This document shows, in pieces, positions 27,271-35,669 of a DNA stretch of 64,000 nucleotides; position 1 is the stretch's first letter; every line of letters begins with the position of its first letter. The DNA lies in assembly GCF_023487995.1 (NCBI RefSeq), contig NZ_JAMFKN010000004.1, positions 124,001 through 188,000 of the forward strand, given 5' to 3'. The position numbers and the translations under genes were made by a program. The notes beneath the pieces were generated by a model, which had not been told where the DNA came from, made no database searches, and worked only from the letters and a program-made list of their open reading frames with translations. Origin of the DNA: Thermohalobaculum sediminis (lineage in GTDB: Bacteria > Pseudomonadota > Alphaproteobacteria > Rhodobacterales > Rhodobacteraceae).

Positions 27271-27466
27271 GCGTGTGGGTGGGGCAGGGCATTCGGCCTC
27301 GCGGTCCATGTCGTGAAAGCGCCTGCCGAGGTGCGAAATCCGGCGCATGGGGGCTCGCCCGCCCGCGGTCCGGGTCTACCTGCCACTTCGCGCGAACGGC
27401 TTTCCGTTGGTGGGGACGAATGCCGCGGGAGCCCGGTTCGACGTTGCGGTGCACGAGGAGGTGACG

Positions 27467-28159
27467 ATGACGGATTGCGCCGCGGCTGCGCCGCCGGAGC
27501 CGGGACACCCCCCTTCATGGGGTCCTGCGCCTTGCGGCGGGACTGGCGCGGCGGCCACTTGGTCCCCGTTGCGGCGGTCCGCGCTCGGCCGGCTTGCTCG
27601 GCGCCTGTGCGCGGCGCTTGCCCTGGCGGTGGTCGTCGCCATGCCCGCGCCGCAGGCCGCCGCCGATGGCTGGGAGGCGTTGCGCCAACCCGGCGCCGTC
27701 GGGCTGATGCGCCACGCCATCGCGCCCGGCACGGGCGACCCGCCCGGCTTCCGGCTGGACGACTGCGCGACCCAGCGCAATCTCGACGCGCGCGGACGGG
27801 CGCAGGCCCGCGCTGCGGGCGCGGCGATCCGCGCGCGCGGGATCGAGATCGAGGGCGTCTTCACCAGCCGTTGGTGCCGGGCGCGCGAGACCGCCGAACT
27901 CCTCGCCCTCGGCCAGGTCGAGGACCTGCCCGCGCTCGACTCGTTCTTCGCCGAGCGCGGCCGGCGCGATGCGCAGACGGCGGCGCTTGCGGCCTTCATC
28001 GCCGCCCAGCCGACCGGCGCGCGGCTGATCCTCGTCACCCATCAGGTAAACATCACCGCGCTCACCGGCCGGGTGCCGCGGTCGGGCGAGATCGTCGTCG
28101 TCCACCGGCTGCCGGGGGGCGGGGTCGAGGTCGCGGGCTCGATCCTCGTCGCCCCCTGA
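27467..28159 (+). CDS. Exported histidine phosphatase-fold protein
   Basis: 230 residues from the ATG at 27467, preceded by GAGGAGGTG at 27455-27463. An unusually long N-terminal stretch (about 40 residues, Pro/Ala rich) precedes the hydrophobic signal segment (about 48-64, ending Q-A-A-A-D), so a later start is possible. The phosphatase motif L-M-R-H-A (Arg82, His83) replaces the usual R-H-G, and the second His is in T-H-Q-V-N-I near 195. Members remove phosphate from small molecules or phosphohistidine. The role in the periplasm is unknown. A similar layout occurs in secreted SixA-like proteins of this group. Confidence 0.72.
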   Translation: MTDCAAAAPPEPGHPPSWGPAPCGGTGAAATWSPLRRSALGRLARRLCAALALAVVVAMPAPQAAADGWEALRQPGAVGLMRHAIAPGTGDPPGFRLDDCATQRNLDARGRAQARAAGAAIRARGIEIEGVFTSRWCRARETAELLALGQVEDLPALDSFFAERGRRDAQTAALAAFIAAQPTGARLILVTHQVNITALTGRVPRSGEIVVVHRLPGGGVEVAGSILVAP

Positions 28160-28177
28160 GCGGGCCGCGTCCCCGCC

Positions 28178-28597
28178 CTAGCCGAAGCGGGCGCGCAGCG
28201 CCTCGAGGCCCGCGTCGTAGATCCCGCCGACCACGTCGTCGGCCGACGGGTCGAGCGGCTCGAAGGTCGAGCCCCAGTAGACATGGCAGCCGCCATCGGG
28301 CTCGGCCACCACGCTCAGCGTCGCGCGGTAGTCGTCGACCGGAAGCGGGCTCTCTTCGATGCGGTAGGTGTAGTGGTGCGGGCCGGTTTCGATCAGCCGC
28401 TCGAGCAGCCGCCCGCCGTCCGCGGTCGTGAGCACCCGGTAGGTGTCGCCGTCGATCTCGTCGATCTCGCATTTCGCGACCACCGGGTGCCAGTCCGCCA
28501 GCGCGCCGAAGTCGCCGACCGCCGCCCAGACCTCGGCCGGGGGCGCCGAAAGCCGGAGAATTCGGCTGACCCTGTCGTGCCTGTCGGAAAAGCTCAT
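28178..28597 (-). CDS. SRPBCC (START/Bet v1-like) family protein
   Basis: 139 residues from the ATG at 28597, after GAGGGAGGAC on its strand. It has the polyketide-cyclase-like hydrophobic-cavity fold: an N-terminal strand R-I-L-R-L-S-A-P-P-A-E-V-W, the loop A-D-W-H-P near 34, and a C-terminal helix G-G-I-Y-D-A-G-L-E-A-L. The ligand is unknown. It is 47 bases downstream of the ParA-like gene on the same strand. Confidence 0.75.
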   Translation of the reverse strand: MSFSDRHDRVSRILRLSAPPAEVWAAVGDFGALADWHPVVAKCEIDEIDGDTYRVLTTADGGRLLERLIETGPHHYTYRIEESPLPVDDYRATLSVVAEPDGGCHVYWGSTFEPLDPSADDVVGGIYDAGLEALRARFG

Positions 28598-28644
28598 CTC
28601 CGGTCCTCCCTCTTGCCGCATCCGGCCGCCGGCGCGGCCGCAGT

Positions 28645-29283
28645 TCACCGCGGCGCGAGCAGGGCCTCGACGGCCCGCGCCAGCGCCGTGACCTCGGCCG
28701 CCGCCTTGCCGGCGCGCGCCAGCTCGTTCACGCCTGCGCCGCGCATGAACGCCTCGACGAAGGCCGAGCGCTGGCCCAGCCGCGCATCGATCATCGGCGC
28801 GCCCGAGCGGGCGAGCCGCGCCGCCGCCTCGTCCGCCGCCCGGCCGCGCGGGGGCACCCGGTTCAGCACGACGGCATGCGCGAGCTTTTCGCGCCGCGCC
28901 ATCTCCAGCGTCGCCTCGCTCGCCCAGACATCGGCCATCGAGGGCTGGCAGGGTATGAGCGCGAGATCGGCCGCGCGCATCGCGATGCGCCCCAGAGTGT
29001 CGGCCGAGCCGGGGGCGTCGACGAACACCCAGTCCGCCGATTTCGCGGCCTTGTCGATGTCGCTGCGGGCGCGCCACTCCGCGCTCTCCAGAAGCGCGAT
29101 GCCGCCACCGTCGCCGCGCCGCGCGAGCCGCTCGCGGAACCAGCCGGTGGTCGAGCGCTGCGGGTCGAGGTCGAGGATCGCGACGTTCGCGCCCGCGGCC
29201 GCCCGCTCGGCCGCAAGCTGGGTGAGCAGGGTTGTCTTGCCTGCGCCGCCTTTCTGCTGCGCCAGCAGGATCACATGGCCCAT
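28645..29283 (-). CDS. Orphan ParA-family ATPase
   Basis: 212 residues from the ATG at 29283. The deviant Walker A motif Q-K-G-G-A-G-K-T-T (10-18) with the signature lysine, D-L-D-P-Q near 40, and V-F-V-D-A-P-G near 90 place it in the ParA/MinD group. These are membrane- or nucleoid-surface ATPases that position plasmids, chromosomes or protein clusters. No ParB-like gene, parS-like repeat or chemotaxis gene is nearby, so the cargo is unknown. It resembles the short PpfA/ParA-like proteins that place cytoplasmic clusters, but that is a guess. Confidence 0.82.
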   Translation of the reverse strand: MGHVILLAQQKGGAGKTTLLTQLAAERAAAGANVAILDLDPQRSTTGWFRERLARRGDGGGIALLESAEWRARSDIDKAAKSADWVFVDAPGSADTLGRIAMRAADLALIPCQPSMADVWASEATLEMARREKLAHAVVLNRVPPRGRAADEAAARLARSGAPMIDARLGQRSAFVEAFMRGAGVNELARAGKAAAEVTALARAVEALLAPR

Positions 29284-29349
29284 CGCCGCCTCCCTCGGTG
29301 CGCGTCGCGCCGATGCTAGAGGGTTTTGCGCGAATGTGGAGTCCCGTTT

Positions 29350-29402
29350 GCGTGCCGAAACCGCGACATAACAAGCGGATAGGGATGCACCTTTCGGCAC
29401 GC
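29350..29402. promoter_or_regulatory. 11-bp inverted repeat with 31-base spacer
   Basis: GCGTGCCGAAA (29350-29360) is the exact reverse complement of TTTCGGCACGC (29392-29402). It lies between the divergent ParA-like and dctP genes, upstream of the dctP promoter candidate. It could be two operator half-sites on different helical faces, or a ParA/other protein-binding site. Confidence 0.4.
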
Positions 29403-29429
29403 CCGGCGTGGCGCCTGGATCGCCTTTGC

Positions 29430-29475
29430 TTGACGCGGCGCGCCTGCGATGCAAGCTGTTCGTCAATCAGAACAG
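29430..29475 (+). promoter_or_regulatory. Candidate dctP promoter with overlapping operator
   Basis: TTGACG (29430-29435) and CAAGCT (29452-29457) are 16 bases apart. The inverted repeat CTGTTC (29456-29461), eight bases, GAACAG (29470-29475) overlaps the -10 and start region, the classic place for a repressor of GntR or IclR type. The ribosome-binding site GGGGAGGAG follows at 29481. Confidence 0.45.
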
Positions 29476-29494
29476 TTCCAGGGGAGGAGCAACC

Positions 29495-30484
29495 ATGAAG
29501 CCAACCGCATTGCTTGCGGGCGCGGCCCTTTTGCTTGCCGCGGTCGCCCAGGTCCAGGCGGCGGATCTGACTGCCAGGATCACGCTGCAACTGCCGCTCA
29601 AGAGCCATCTCGGCCAGAACCTCCTGCTGTTCAAGGAGGAGGTCGAGAAGAACTCGAACGGCACGATCGCGGTCGAGATCTACGACTCGGCCCAGCTCTA
29701 CCAGGACAAGGAAGTCCCTCAGGCCGTGGGCTCGGGCGCGATCGAGATGGGCGTGGCCTCGCTCACGCGCTATGTCGGCGACATCCCGGCGGTGGACGTC
29801 TTCTACCTGCCCTTCCTCTTCAACACCGAGGAGAAGGTGCGCAAGGCCGTCGAGCCCGGCAGCGCGGTGCGCGCGCCGATCGACGAGGCGATCGCCGGCA
29901 CCGGCTCGACAGTGCTCTGGTGGCAGGCCTATGGCGGGTCGGTCTTCCTCTCGAAGGGCGGCCCGATCCGAACGCCCGAGGACATGAAGGGCAAGAAGGT
30001 CCGCGTCTTCGGAAAGACGCTGGGCGATTTCGTCGAGGCGACCGGGGGCGCCGCGACCATGGTGTCGGGCTCGGAGCAGTATCTCGCCTACCAGCGCGGG
30101 ACCGTCGACATCGGCATGACCGGCGTGTCGGGCGTGCAGAGCCGCAAGCTCTGGGAGGTGATGGACACGATCACCGTGACCAACAACGCCGATATCGAGT
30201 TCCTCGTCATCGCGAACACCGAATGGTGGAACGGCCTCACCGACGAGCAGCGGCGCATCATGGTCGATGCCGCGCGCAAGGCCGAGCTCGACGTGCGCGG
30301 CCGGATGTCCCAGATCGAGGCCGACGCCTATGCGGCGGCGAAGGAGAACGGGATGACCGTCTACGAGCCCACGGCCGACGAGATCGCGGTCTGGAAGGCC
30401 GCGGCGCAACCGGTCTATGACGCCTATCTTGCGAAAACGGGCGAGCTGGGCGCGAAGCTGGTCGAGGCGGCCTCGGCGTACTGA
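29495..30484 (+). CDS. TRAP importer substrate-binding protein (DctP family)
   Basis: 329 residues from the ATG at 29495. The signal peptide is 1-22 (A-Q-V-Q-A-A). The DctP fold shows in L-P-L-K-S-H-L near 33, Y-D-S-A-Q-L-Y near 65, the D-M-K-G-K-K-V-R-V-F strand near 165 where family members place the carboxylate-binding arginine, and G-T-V-D-I-G-M near 204. It captures an organic acid in the periplasm for the DctQ/DctM pair that follows. The isocitrate-lyase-like enzyme at the end of the operon hints at a branched or hydroxylated dicarboxylate. Confidence 0.9.
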   Translation: MKPTALLAGAALLLAAVAQVQAADLTARITLQLPLKSHLGQNLLLFKEEVEKNSNGTIAVEIYDSAQLYQDKEVPQAVGSGAIEMGVASLTRYVGDIPAVDVFYLPFLFNTEEKVRKAVEPGSAVRAPIDEAIAGTGSTVLWWQAYGGSVFLSKGGPIRTPEDMKGKKVRVFGKTLGDFVEATGGAATMVSGSEQYLAYQRGTVDIGMTGVSGVQSRKLWEVMDTITVTNNADIEFLVIANTEWWNGLTDEQRRIMVDAARKAELDVRGRMSQIEADAYAAAKENGMTVYEPTADEIAVWKAAAQPVYDAYLAKTGELGAKLVEAASAY

Positions 30485-30503
30485 CGCGCCGCATCCGAAC
30501 CCC

Positions 30504-30527
30504 GCGAAGGGCGGCGGCGCCCTTCGC
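30504..30527 (+). promoter_or_regulatory. Intercistronic stem-loop between dctP and dctQ
   Basis: GCGAAGGGC (30504-30512) pairs perfectly with GCCCTTCGC (30519-30527) around a six-base loop. Placed after the binding-protein gene, it would protect that part of the mRNA or partly terminate it, giving more binding protein than membrane subunits. The T content after it is low (CTTCATCCCC). Confidence 0.55.
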
Positions 30528-30596
30528 TTCATCCCCTCCCCGCTTTCCCCATGCGCCACCGGCCTCGCGGCGGGCGGGCGCGAGCCCAGGGCAGAC

Positions 30597-31094
30597 ATGC
30601 GCGCCTTCGCTTTCCTCGTCACCTCGCTCGCGATGCTTGCGGCCGTGCTCTACGTGGCCGCCGGCGCGATGCTGAGCTGGGAGGTCGCCGCGCGCTATTT
30701 CTTCACGCGCCCCACCATCTGGGCGGCCGAGCTGAGCCAGCTCTGCCTGATCTGGGGCACCCTGATGGCGATGGCCTGGTGCCTGCGAGAGCGGCGCCAC
30801 ATCCGCATCACGGCACTCACCGGCCTCATGCGCGAGGGCGGGCAGCGGCTGGCCGAGGCAGGCGCGATGCTGGCGGTCGCCGGCTTCGCGGTCGTGGTGA
30901 CGTGGAAGGGGTGGGAGATCTTCTGGGACAGCTTCTCCCGCGGGCGGACCAGCGGGACCATGCTCGACCTTCCCGCAGCGCTGTCCGAGGCGGCGGTACC
31001 CGCGGGCTTCGCGCTGCTGGCCGCGCAGGCGCTGATCGAGGCGCTGGGCGCGCTGCGCGGCGAGCTTCGGGCTGAAGGAGCGCATGGCGAATGA
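30597..31094 (+). CDS. TRAP importer small membrane subunit (DctQ family)
   Basis: 165 residues from the ATG at 30597. Four membrane helices, with the family motif R-Y-F-F-T-R-P-T-I-W near 35 and R-R-H-I-R-I-T near 67. It overlaps the dctM ATG by four bases (ATGA). Confidence 0.88.
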   Translation: MRAFAFLVTSLAMLAAVLYVAAGAMLSWEVAARYFFTRPTIWAAELSQLCLIWGTLMAMAWCLRERRHIRITALTGLMREGGQRLAEAGAMLAVAGFAVVVTWKGWEIFWDSFSRGRTSGTMLDLPAALSEAAVPAGFALLAAQALIEALGALRGELRAEGAHGE

Positions 31095-32362
31095 CGGTGG
31101 CGCTGATCCTCGCGGCACTGTTCGCGCTGCTGCTCGCCGGGGTGCCGGTGGCCTTCGCGCTGGGCGGGCTGGGGCTCGGGATGCTGATCGCGGGCGGCTT
31201 CTCGTCCCTGATGGCGCCGCAGGCGGTGCTGTCCACGCTCGACGGCTTCATCTTGCTGGCGGTGCCGCTGTTCCTGCTGATGTCCAACATCCTCCTGAAA
31301 GGCGGCGTAGGGCGCGACCTGTTCGCGGCGGTGCAGGCCTGGGTGGGCCACTGGCCGGGGGGGCTTGCCGTGGCGACGATCCTGAGTTGCGGGATCTTCG
31401 CGGCGATCTCGGGCTCGTCGGTCGCGACGGCCGCGACGATCGGCACCGTCGCGATCCCCGAGATGCTGGCGCGCGGCTACGAGCGGCGCTTCGTCTACGG
31501 CCTGCTGGCCGCGGGGGGGACGCTGGGCATCCTGATCCCGCCGTCGATCCCGATGATCGTCTACGGCTTCGTGACCGAGGAATCGGTGATCGCGCTGTTC
31601 CTCGCGGGCGTAGGGCCGGGGCTCGCGCTGGTGGGCTTCTTCATCGTCTACTCGATGCTCTACGCGGGCATCCGCGGCATGGCGCGGGCCGAGGCGGCGG
31701 GCTGGGCGGAGCGTCGGGCGACGACGATCCGCGCGCTGCCGTCGATCCTGCTCGCGGTCATCGTGATCGGCGCCATCTACTCGGGCGCGGCCACGCCGAC
31801 CGAGGCGGCGGCGATCGGCTTCGCCGCGTCGCTGGTGATCACCGGCCCGCTGCTGCGCACGCTGACATGGAAGGGCTTGCGCGAGGCGGCGGTCGAGTCG
31901 ATGGCCACCACGGCGGCGATCCTGCTGATCGTCGCGGGGGCGAAGATCTTCGGCAAGGCCATCGCGCTCTATCGCCTGCCGCAGGAAATCTCGGCCTTCA
32001 TCGGGCAGGCGGTCGAGACGCCGCTTGCCTTCATCGTGCTCGTCGCGGCGGTGCTGCTGCTGATGGGGCTGGTGTTCGAGGCGCTGTCTATGGTGCTGAT
32101 CATGACGCCGGTCCTGCTGCCGGCCGCGCAGCACCTTGGCCTCGATCCCATCTGGTTCGGCGTGTTCATGGTCATCATGGTGGAATGCGCTCTGATCACC
32201 CCGCCGGTCGGGCTCAATCTCTATGTCATTCAGGCCGTCGCGCGGGTTGCGCTGGCCGATGTCGCGCGCGGAGTGCTGCCGTTCCTCGCGCTGATGTTCC
32301 TGACGGTGGCGCTGATCTACATCTGGCCGGATCTCGCGCTCTACATCCCGTTCCGGCTGTGA
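31091..32362 (+). CDS. TRAP importer large membrane subunit (DctM family)
   Basis: 423 residues, about twelve helices. Signature segments are G-I-F-A-A-I-S-G-S-S-V-A-T-A near 100, G-I-L-I-P-P-S-I-P-M near 148, and I-T-P-P-V-G-L-N-L-Y near 377. It is the sodium-coupled transport subunit of the system at 29495-32362. Confidence 0.92.
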   Translation: MTVALILAALFALLLAGVPVAFALGGLGLGMLIAGGFSSLMAPQAVLSTLDGFILLAVPLFLLMSNILLKGGVGRDLFAAVQAWVGHWPGGLAVATILSCGIFAAISGSSVATAATIGTVAIPEMLARGYERRFVYGLLAAGGTLGILIPPSIPMIVYGFVTEESVIALFLAGVGPGLALVGFFIVYSMLYAGIRGMARAEAAGWAERRATTIRALPSILLAVIVIGAIYSGAATPTEAAAIGFAASLVITGPLLRTLTWKGLREAAVESMATTAAILLIVAGAKIFGKAIALYRLPQEISAFIGQAVETPLAFIVLVAAVLLLMGLVFEALSMVLIMTPVLLPAAQHLGLDPIWFGVFMVIMVECALITPPVGLNLYVIQAVARVALADVARGVLPFLALMFLTVALIYIWPDLALYIPFRL

Positions 32363-32388
32363 TGGCCGGAAGCCGACCGGAGGACCGA

Positions 32389-33258
32389 ATGACCCCCGCC
32401 AACCGCCTGCGGGCGCTGCTCGCCGAGGAACGCCTGCTCACCATGCCCTGCTGCTTCGACGCGCTCAGCGCGAAGCTGATCCAGCAGGCAGGCTTCGATC
32501 TCACCTTCATGTCGGGCTTCGCGGCCTCGGCCAGCCGGATCGGGGCGCCCGACCTCGGGCTGATGAGTTATGCGGAGGTGCTCGACCAGGCCCGCAACAT
32601 CGCGGGCGCGATCACCATTCCGCTGATCGCCGACGGCGACACCGGCTATGGCAACGCGATGAACGTGCGCCGCACGGTGACCGGCATGGCGCGCGCGGGC
32701 GCCGCCGCGGTGATGATCGAGGACCAGCTTGCGCCCAAGCGCTGCGGCCATACCCCCGGCAAGGACGTGGTGGGCCGCGAGGAGGCGTTCGACCGCATCC
32801 GCGCCGCTGTCGATGCGCGCGAGGAGGGCGCCGATATCCTGATCCTCGCCCGGACCGATGCGCGCCATACGCTGGGCCTTTCCGAGGCGATCGCCCGCGC
32901 CGCGCGCTTTGCCGAGCTTGGCGCCGACATCCTGTTCGTCGAGGCCCCGAAGACCGAGGCCGAGATGCGGACGATCTGCGCCGAGCTGCCGCTGCCGAAC
33001 ATGGCGAACATCGTCGAGGGCGGCGAGACGCCCGACCTGCCGCCCGCCCGGCTCGAGGAGATCGGCTACCGGATCGCCGCCTATCCGCTCAGCCTGATGG
33101 CGGCGGCCATGAAGGCGATGGTCGAGACGCTCGACTGCCTGAGCCGCGGGGTGCCGCGCGACCATCACCTGATGGACTTCGCCGAACTGCGCCGCCGGAT
33201 CGGCTTCGATGCCTATTACGAGGCGTCGGAGCGCTATGCCACATCGCGGCGCGGCTGA
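32389..33258 (+). CDS. Isocitrate lyase/PEP mutase superfamily enzyme
   Basis: 289 residues from the ATG at 32389 (GGAGG six bases upstream); an ATG at 32362 overlapping the dctM stop would add nine residues. The superfamily signature K-R-C-G-H (117-121) is intact, as are the metal-site D-G-D-T-G-Y-G-N (82-89) and E-D-Q near 111. The catalytic cysteine points to C-C lyases such as methylisocitrate or dimethylmalate lyase, or oxaloacetate decarboxylase, rather than phosphonate mutase. It is the last gene of the TRAP operon, so it probably cleaves the imported acid. Confidence 0.85.
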   Translation: MTPANRLRALLAEERLLTMPCCFDALSAKLIQQAGFDLTFMSGFAASASRIGAPDLGLMSYAEVLDQARNIAGAITIPLIADGDTGYGNAMNVRRTVTGMARAGAAAVMIEDQLAPKRCGHTPGKDVVGREEAFDRIRAAVDAREEGADILILARTDARHTLGLSEAIARAARFAELGADILFVEAPKTEAEMRTICAELPLPNMANIVEGGETPDLPPARLEEIGYRIAAYPLSLMAAAMKAMVETLDCLSRGVPRDHHLMDFAELRRRIGFDAYYEASERYATSRRG

Positions 33259-33344
33259 GCGCTGGAGGGCTGCGCCGCTCTGGCGTCGCGCCGGCGCCGC
33301 GCCTAAGGTGGAGCCGGCCGACCGTGTCACCCGGAGGGATCGCC

Positions 33345-34223
33345 ATGCCCGAAGCTCTGATTCCGACCGTTCGCCTGATACCCCTGAGCGCCGCCCGCGC
33401 GCGCTGGATTCTGGCCGCGGCGCTCATCGCCGGCGGTTGGAGCGGCGTGGCGCCGGCGGCTGACGATGTTGCCGAGCTGGTTGCGCGTGGCGGCTGCCCT
33501 GGCTGCGACCTTCGGCTGGCCACGCTGCGCTCGATCCAGATCGAAGGCGCCGACTTCACCGGCACGGTGTTGCGCGAGGCGGACCTGAAATACGCCACCC
33601 TTCCCGATGCCCGTTTCGCCAAGGCCGACCTGCGCCGCACCGAGATGGAGAACACGACGCTCCCGCGCGGCGATTTCACCAGGGCGAACATGCGGGGCGT
33701 CGATCTCGAGAAATCCGATCTCGGCGGCGCCATCCTCGTATCGGCCGACCTGCGCGAGGCGGACCTTGCCGACACGGTTCTGGACGGCGCCGATCTGCGG
33801 GACGCGGATCTGCGCTCGGCGCTGCTGCGCCGCGGCTCGGCCAAGGGGGCGGTGTTCCGCGACGCGAAGCTCGAGGTCGCGGACCTCGAGCGGATGACCC
33901 TCGACGGCGCCGACTTCACCGGCGCCCGGCTCAGCGGGGCCGATCTCGACCGCGTAAAGGCGCCCGGCGCCATCTTCCGCGGGGCCGATCTTCGCTCGGT
34001 GCGGCTGGCCAGCGCGGACCTCACGGGCGCCGACCTGACCGGCGCGGATCTCGAGGACGCCTATCTGCGCCGCACGAACCTGTCGGGCGCGGATCTCTCC
34101 GGGGTGAAGAAGCTCGATCAGGGGCGGCTCGATCTTGCCTGCGGCGACGCGGCGACGCGGCTGCCGGAAGGGCTGACCATCAAGCCCTGCGGCGCCGAGA
34201 ACGCACCCGATCGCGACGGCTGA
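33345..34223 (+). CDS. Exported pentapeptide-repeat protein
   Basis: 292 residues from the ATG at 33345 (CCGGAGGGAT upstream). A hydrophobic signal segment (about 20-39) precedes A-A-D-D. The mature protein begins with a C-P-G-C motif (Cys51, Cys54), then about 40 A-[D/N]-[L/F]-x-x type pentapeptides between 60 and 265, which fold as a right-handed quadrilateral beta-helix. A C-terminal segment contains L-A-C-G-D and K-P-C, perhaps a second disulfide. Periplasmic location and CxxC are uncommon among pentapeptide proteins. Its function is unknown. It converges on the multicopper oxidase gene. Confidence 0.8.
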   Translation: MPEALIPTVRLIPLSAARARWILAAALIAGGWSGVAPAADDVAELVARGGCPGCDLRLATLRSIQIEGADFTGTVLREADLKYATLPDARFAKADLRRTEMENTTLPRGDFTRANMRGVDLEKSDLGGAILVSADLREADLADTVLDGADLRDADLRSALLRRGSAKGAVFRDAKLEVADLERMTLDGADFTGARLSGADLDRVKAPGAIFRGADLRSVRLASADLTGADLTGADLEDAYLRRTNLSGADLSGVKKLDQGRLDLACGDAATRLPEGLTIKPCGAENAPDRDG

Positions 34224-34262
34224 CGGGGCGCAGTCCGGCGGCGCGCGGCGCGCTCGCGCTGG

Positions 34263-35654
34263 TCAGGCGACCCGGATCCAGCTCATCATGCCCGCGGCCA
34301 TGTGCTCGGCCATGTGACAATGCAGCATCCAGTCGCCGGGATTGTCGGCGACGAAGGCGATCTCGGCCGACTCGCGCGGCCCGATCAGCAGCGTGTCGCG
34401 CAGGGGGCCGCCGGTCCGGCCGTCCCGGACCTCCTGGAAGTGGTGGCCGTGCAGGTGCATGGCGTGCGGCCACGCGGTGTCGTTGACCAGCGCGATGCGC
34501 GCGGTGCGCCCGCGTTCGAGCGCGAGAAGGGGCTCCATGGGCATGCCGGCAACGCCGTTCATCGCCCAGGCCATGCCCTGCGCGACCAGTTCGCGGATGT
34601 CGAGCGTCTGCTCGCCCAGGCGCGCCTTTGAAAGCCCGCCCATCGCGCCGCCCTCCATGCGCAGGCGCGCGGTGGCGGCGCCGGCGAGCGAGCCGGGCAG
34701 GTTGACGGGGTTCGGCGCGAGCGCGGTCGGCGCCAGGGCAGGGGCCGGGCGCGCGACGCCCGAGACCGGCATCAGCACCGCCGCATAGGCGCCCTGCCGA
34801 TCGAGAATCGCGAGCGCCGCGTCCTCGCCCTCGGGGGCAGTCACGTCCACGATCAGGTCGATCCGCTGCGCGGGCCCGAGCACCAGCCGCGGCGGCAACG
34901 GCTGTGGCGCGAACGGCATCCCGTCTTCAGCGATGATCCAGCCCTCAAGCCCGTCCACGGCCAGGGTGTAGATCCGCGCCGTCGCGGCGTTGATCAGGCG
35001 CAGGCGCAGGCGCTCGTGGCGGCGGACGGCCCATGTCGCCTCGCCCTCGCCATTCACGGTGGTCCAGTTCCCCATCCGCCCGGCATGGCTGAAATCGTGC
35101 ATCGAGCCGAGGCCGCGGGCGTCGAAGGCCCCGGTCTCGTCCAGCCGCCAGTCCTGGAGCAGCACCGGCATGTCGTGGTCGACCGCGGGCGGCTCGGGCT
35201 CCTCGACGATGAGCGCGCCGGCAAGACCGCGGGCCTGCTGCTCCCAGCTCTGCCGATGGGGGTGATACCAGTAGGTGCCCGCATCCGGGACGGTGAAGTC
35301 GTAGAGGAACTCGGCCCCCGGCTCGACGGGCGGCTGCGAGACGCCGGGCACGCCGTCCATTGCATGAGCGATGCGGATGCCGTGCCAGTGGATGGTGGTC
35401 GGCTGCGCGAGGCCGTTGCGCAGGAGCGCCCTCACCCGGCCGCCTTGCGGCACGCGGATCACCGGGCCGGGCGTCGTGCCGGAATAGGCCCAGACGGCGG
35501 TCGGCGCCATGTCCGGGGGTGCGAGCTGCGCCCGGCCCGGCGCCGCCGAGAGGACGATCGGCGTCCCGGCCGCCGCCGCAATGCGCCACGGTCCGGCCAC
35601 CGCCGCCGCTCCGGCGCCCATGCCCGCGAGGAACTGCCGCCGTCCGATCCGCAT
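34263..35654 (-). CDS. Tat-exported multicopper oxidase
   Basis: 463 residues. The N terminus R-R-Q-F-L-A-G is a twin-arginine signal (3-30). All copper motifs are visible: H-W-H-G (His89, His91), H-P-H near 135, H-A-M-H-L-H-G-H-H near 403, and H-C-H-M-A-E-H-M-A-A-G-M near 449, including the type-1 methionine. Three cupredoxin domains fit the length. The enzyme oxidises phenols or metal ions in the periplasm with reduction of oxygen to water. The Met-rich stretch typical of CueO is absent. No copper-export gene is adjacent. Confidence 0.9.
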   Translation of the reverse strand: MRIGRRQFLAGMGAGAAAVAGPWRIAAAAGTPIVLSAAPGRAQLAPPDMAPTAVWAYSGTTPGPVIRVPQGGRVRALLRNGLAQPTTIHWHGIRIAHAMDGVPGVSQPPVEPGAEFLYDFTVPDAGTYWYHPHRQSWEQQARGLAGALIVEEPEPPAVDHDMPVLLQDWRLDETGAFDARGLGSMHDFSHAGRMGNWTTVNGEGEATWAVRRHERLRLRLINAATARIYTLAVDGLEGWIIAEDGMPFAPQPLPPRLVLGPAQRIDLIVDVTAPEGEDAALAILDRQGAYAAVLMPVSGVARPAPALAPTALAPNPVNLPGSLAGAATARLRMEGGAMGGLSKARLGEQTLDIRELVAQGMAWAMNGVAGMPMEPLLALERGRTARIALVNDTAWPHAMHLHGHHFQEVRDGRTGGPLRDTLLIGPRESAEIAFVADNPGDWMLHCHMAEHMAAGMMSWIRVA

Positions 35655-35669
35655 GGGGCGCCTCCCGGC

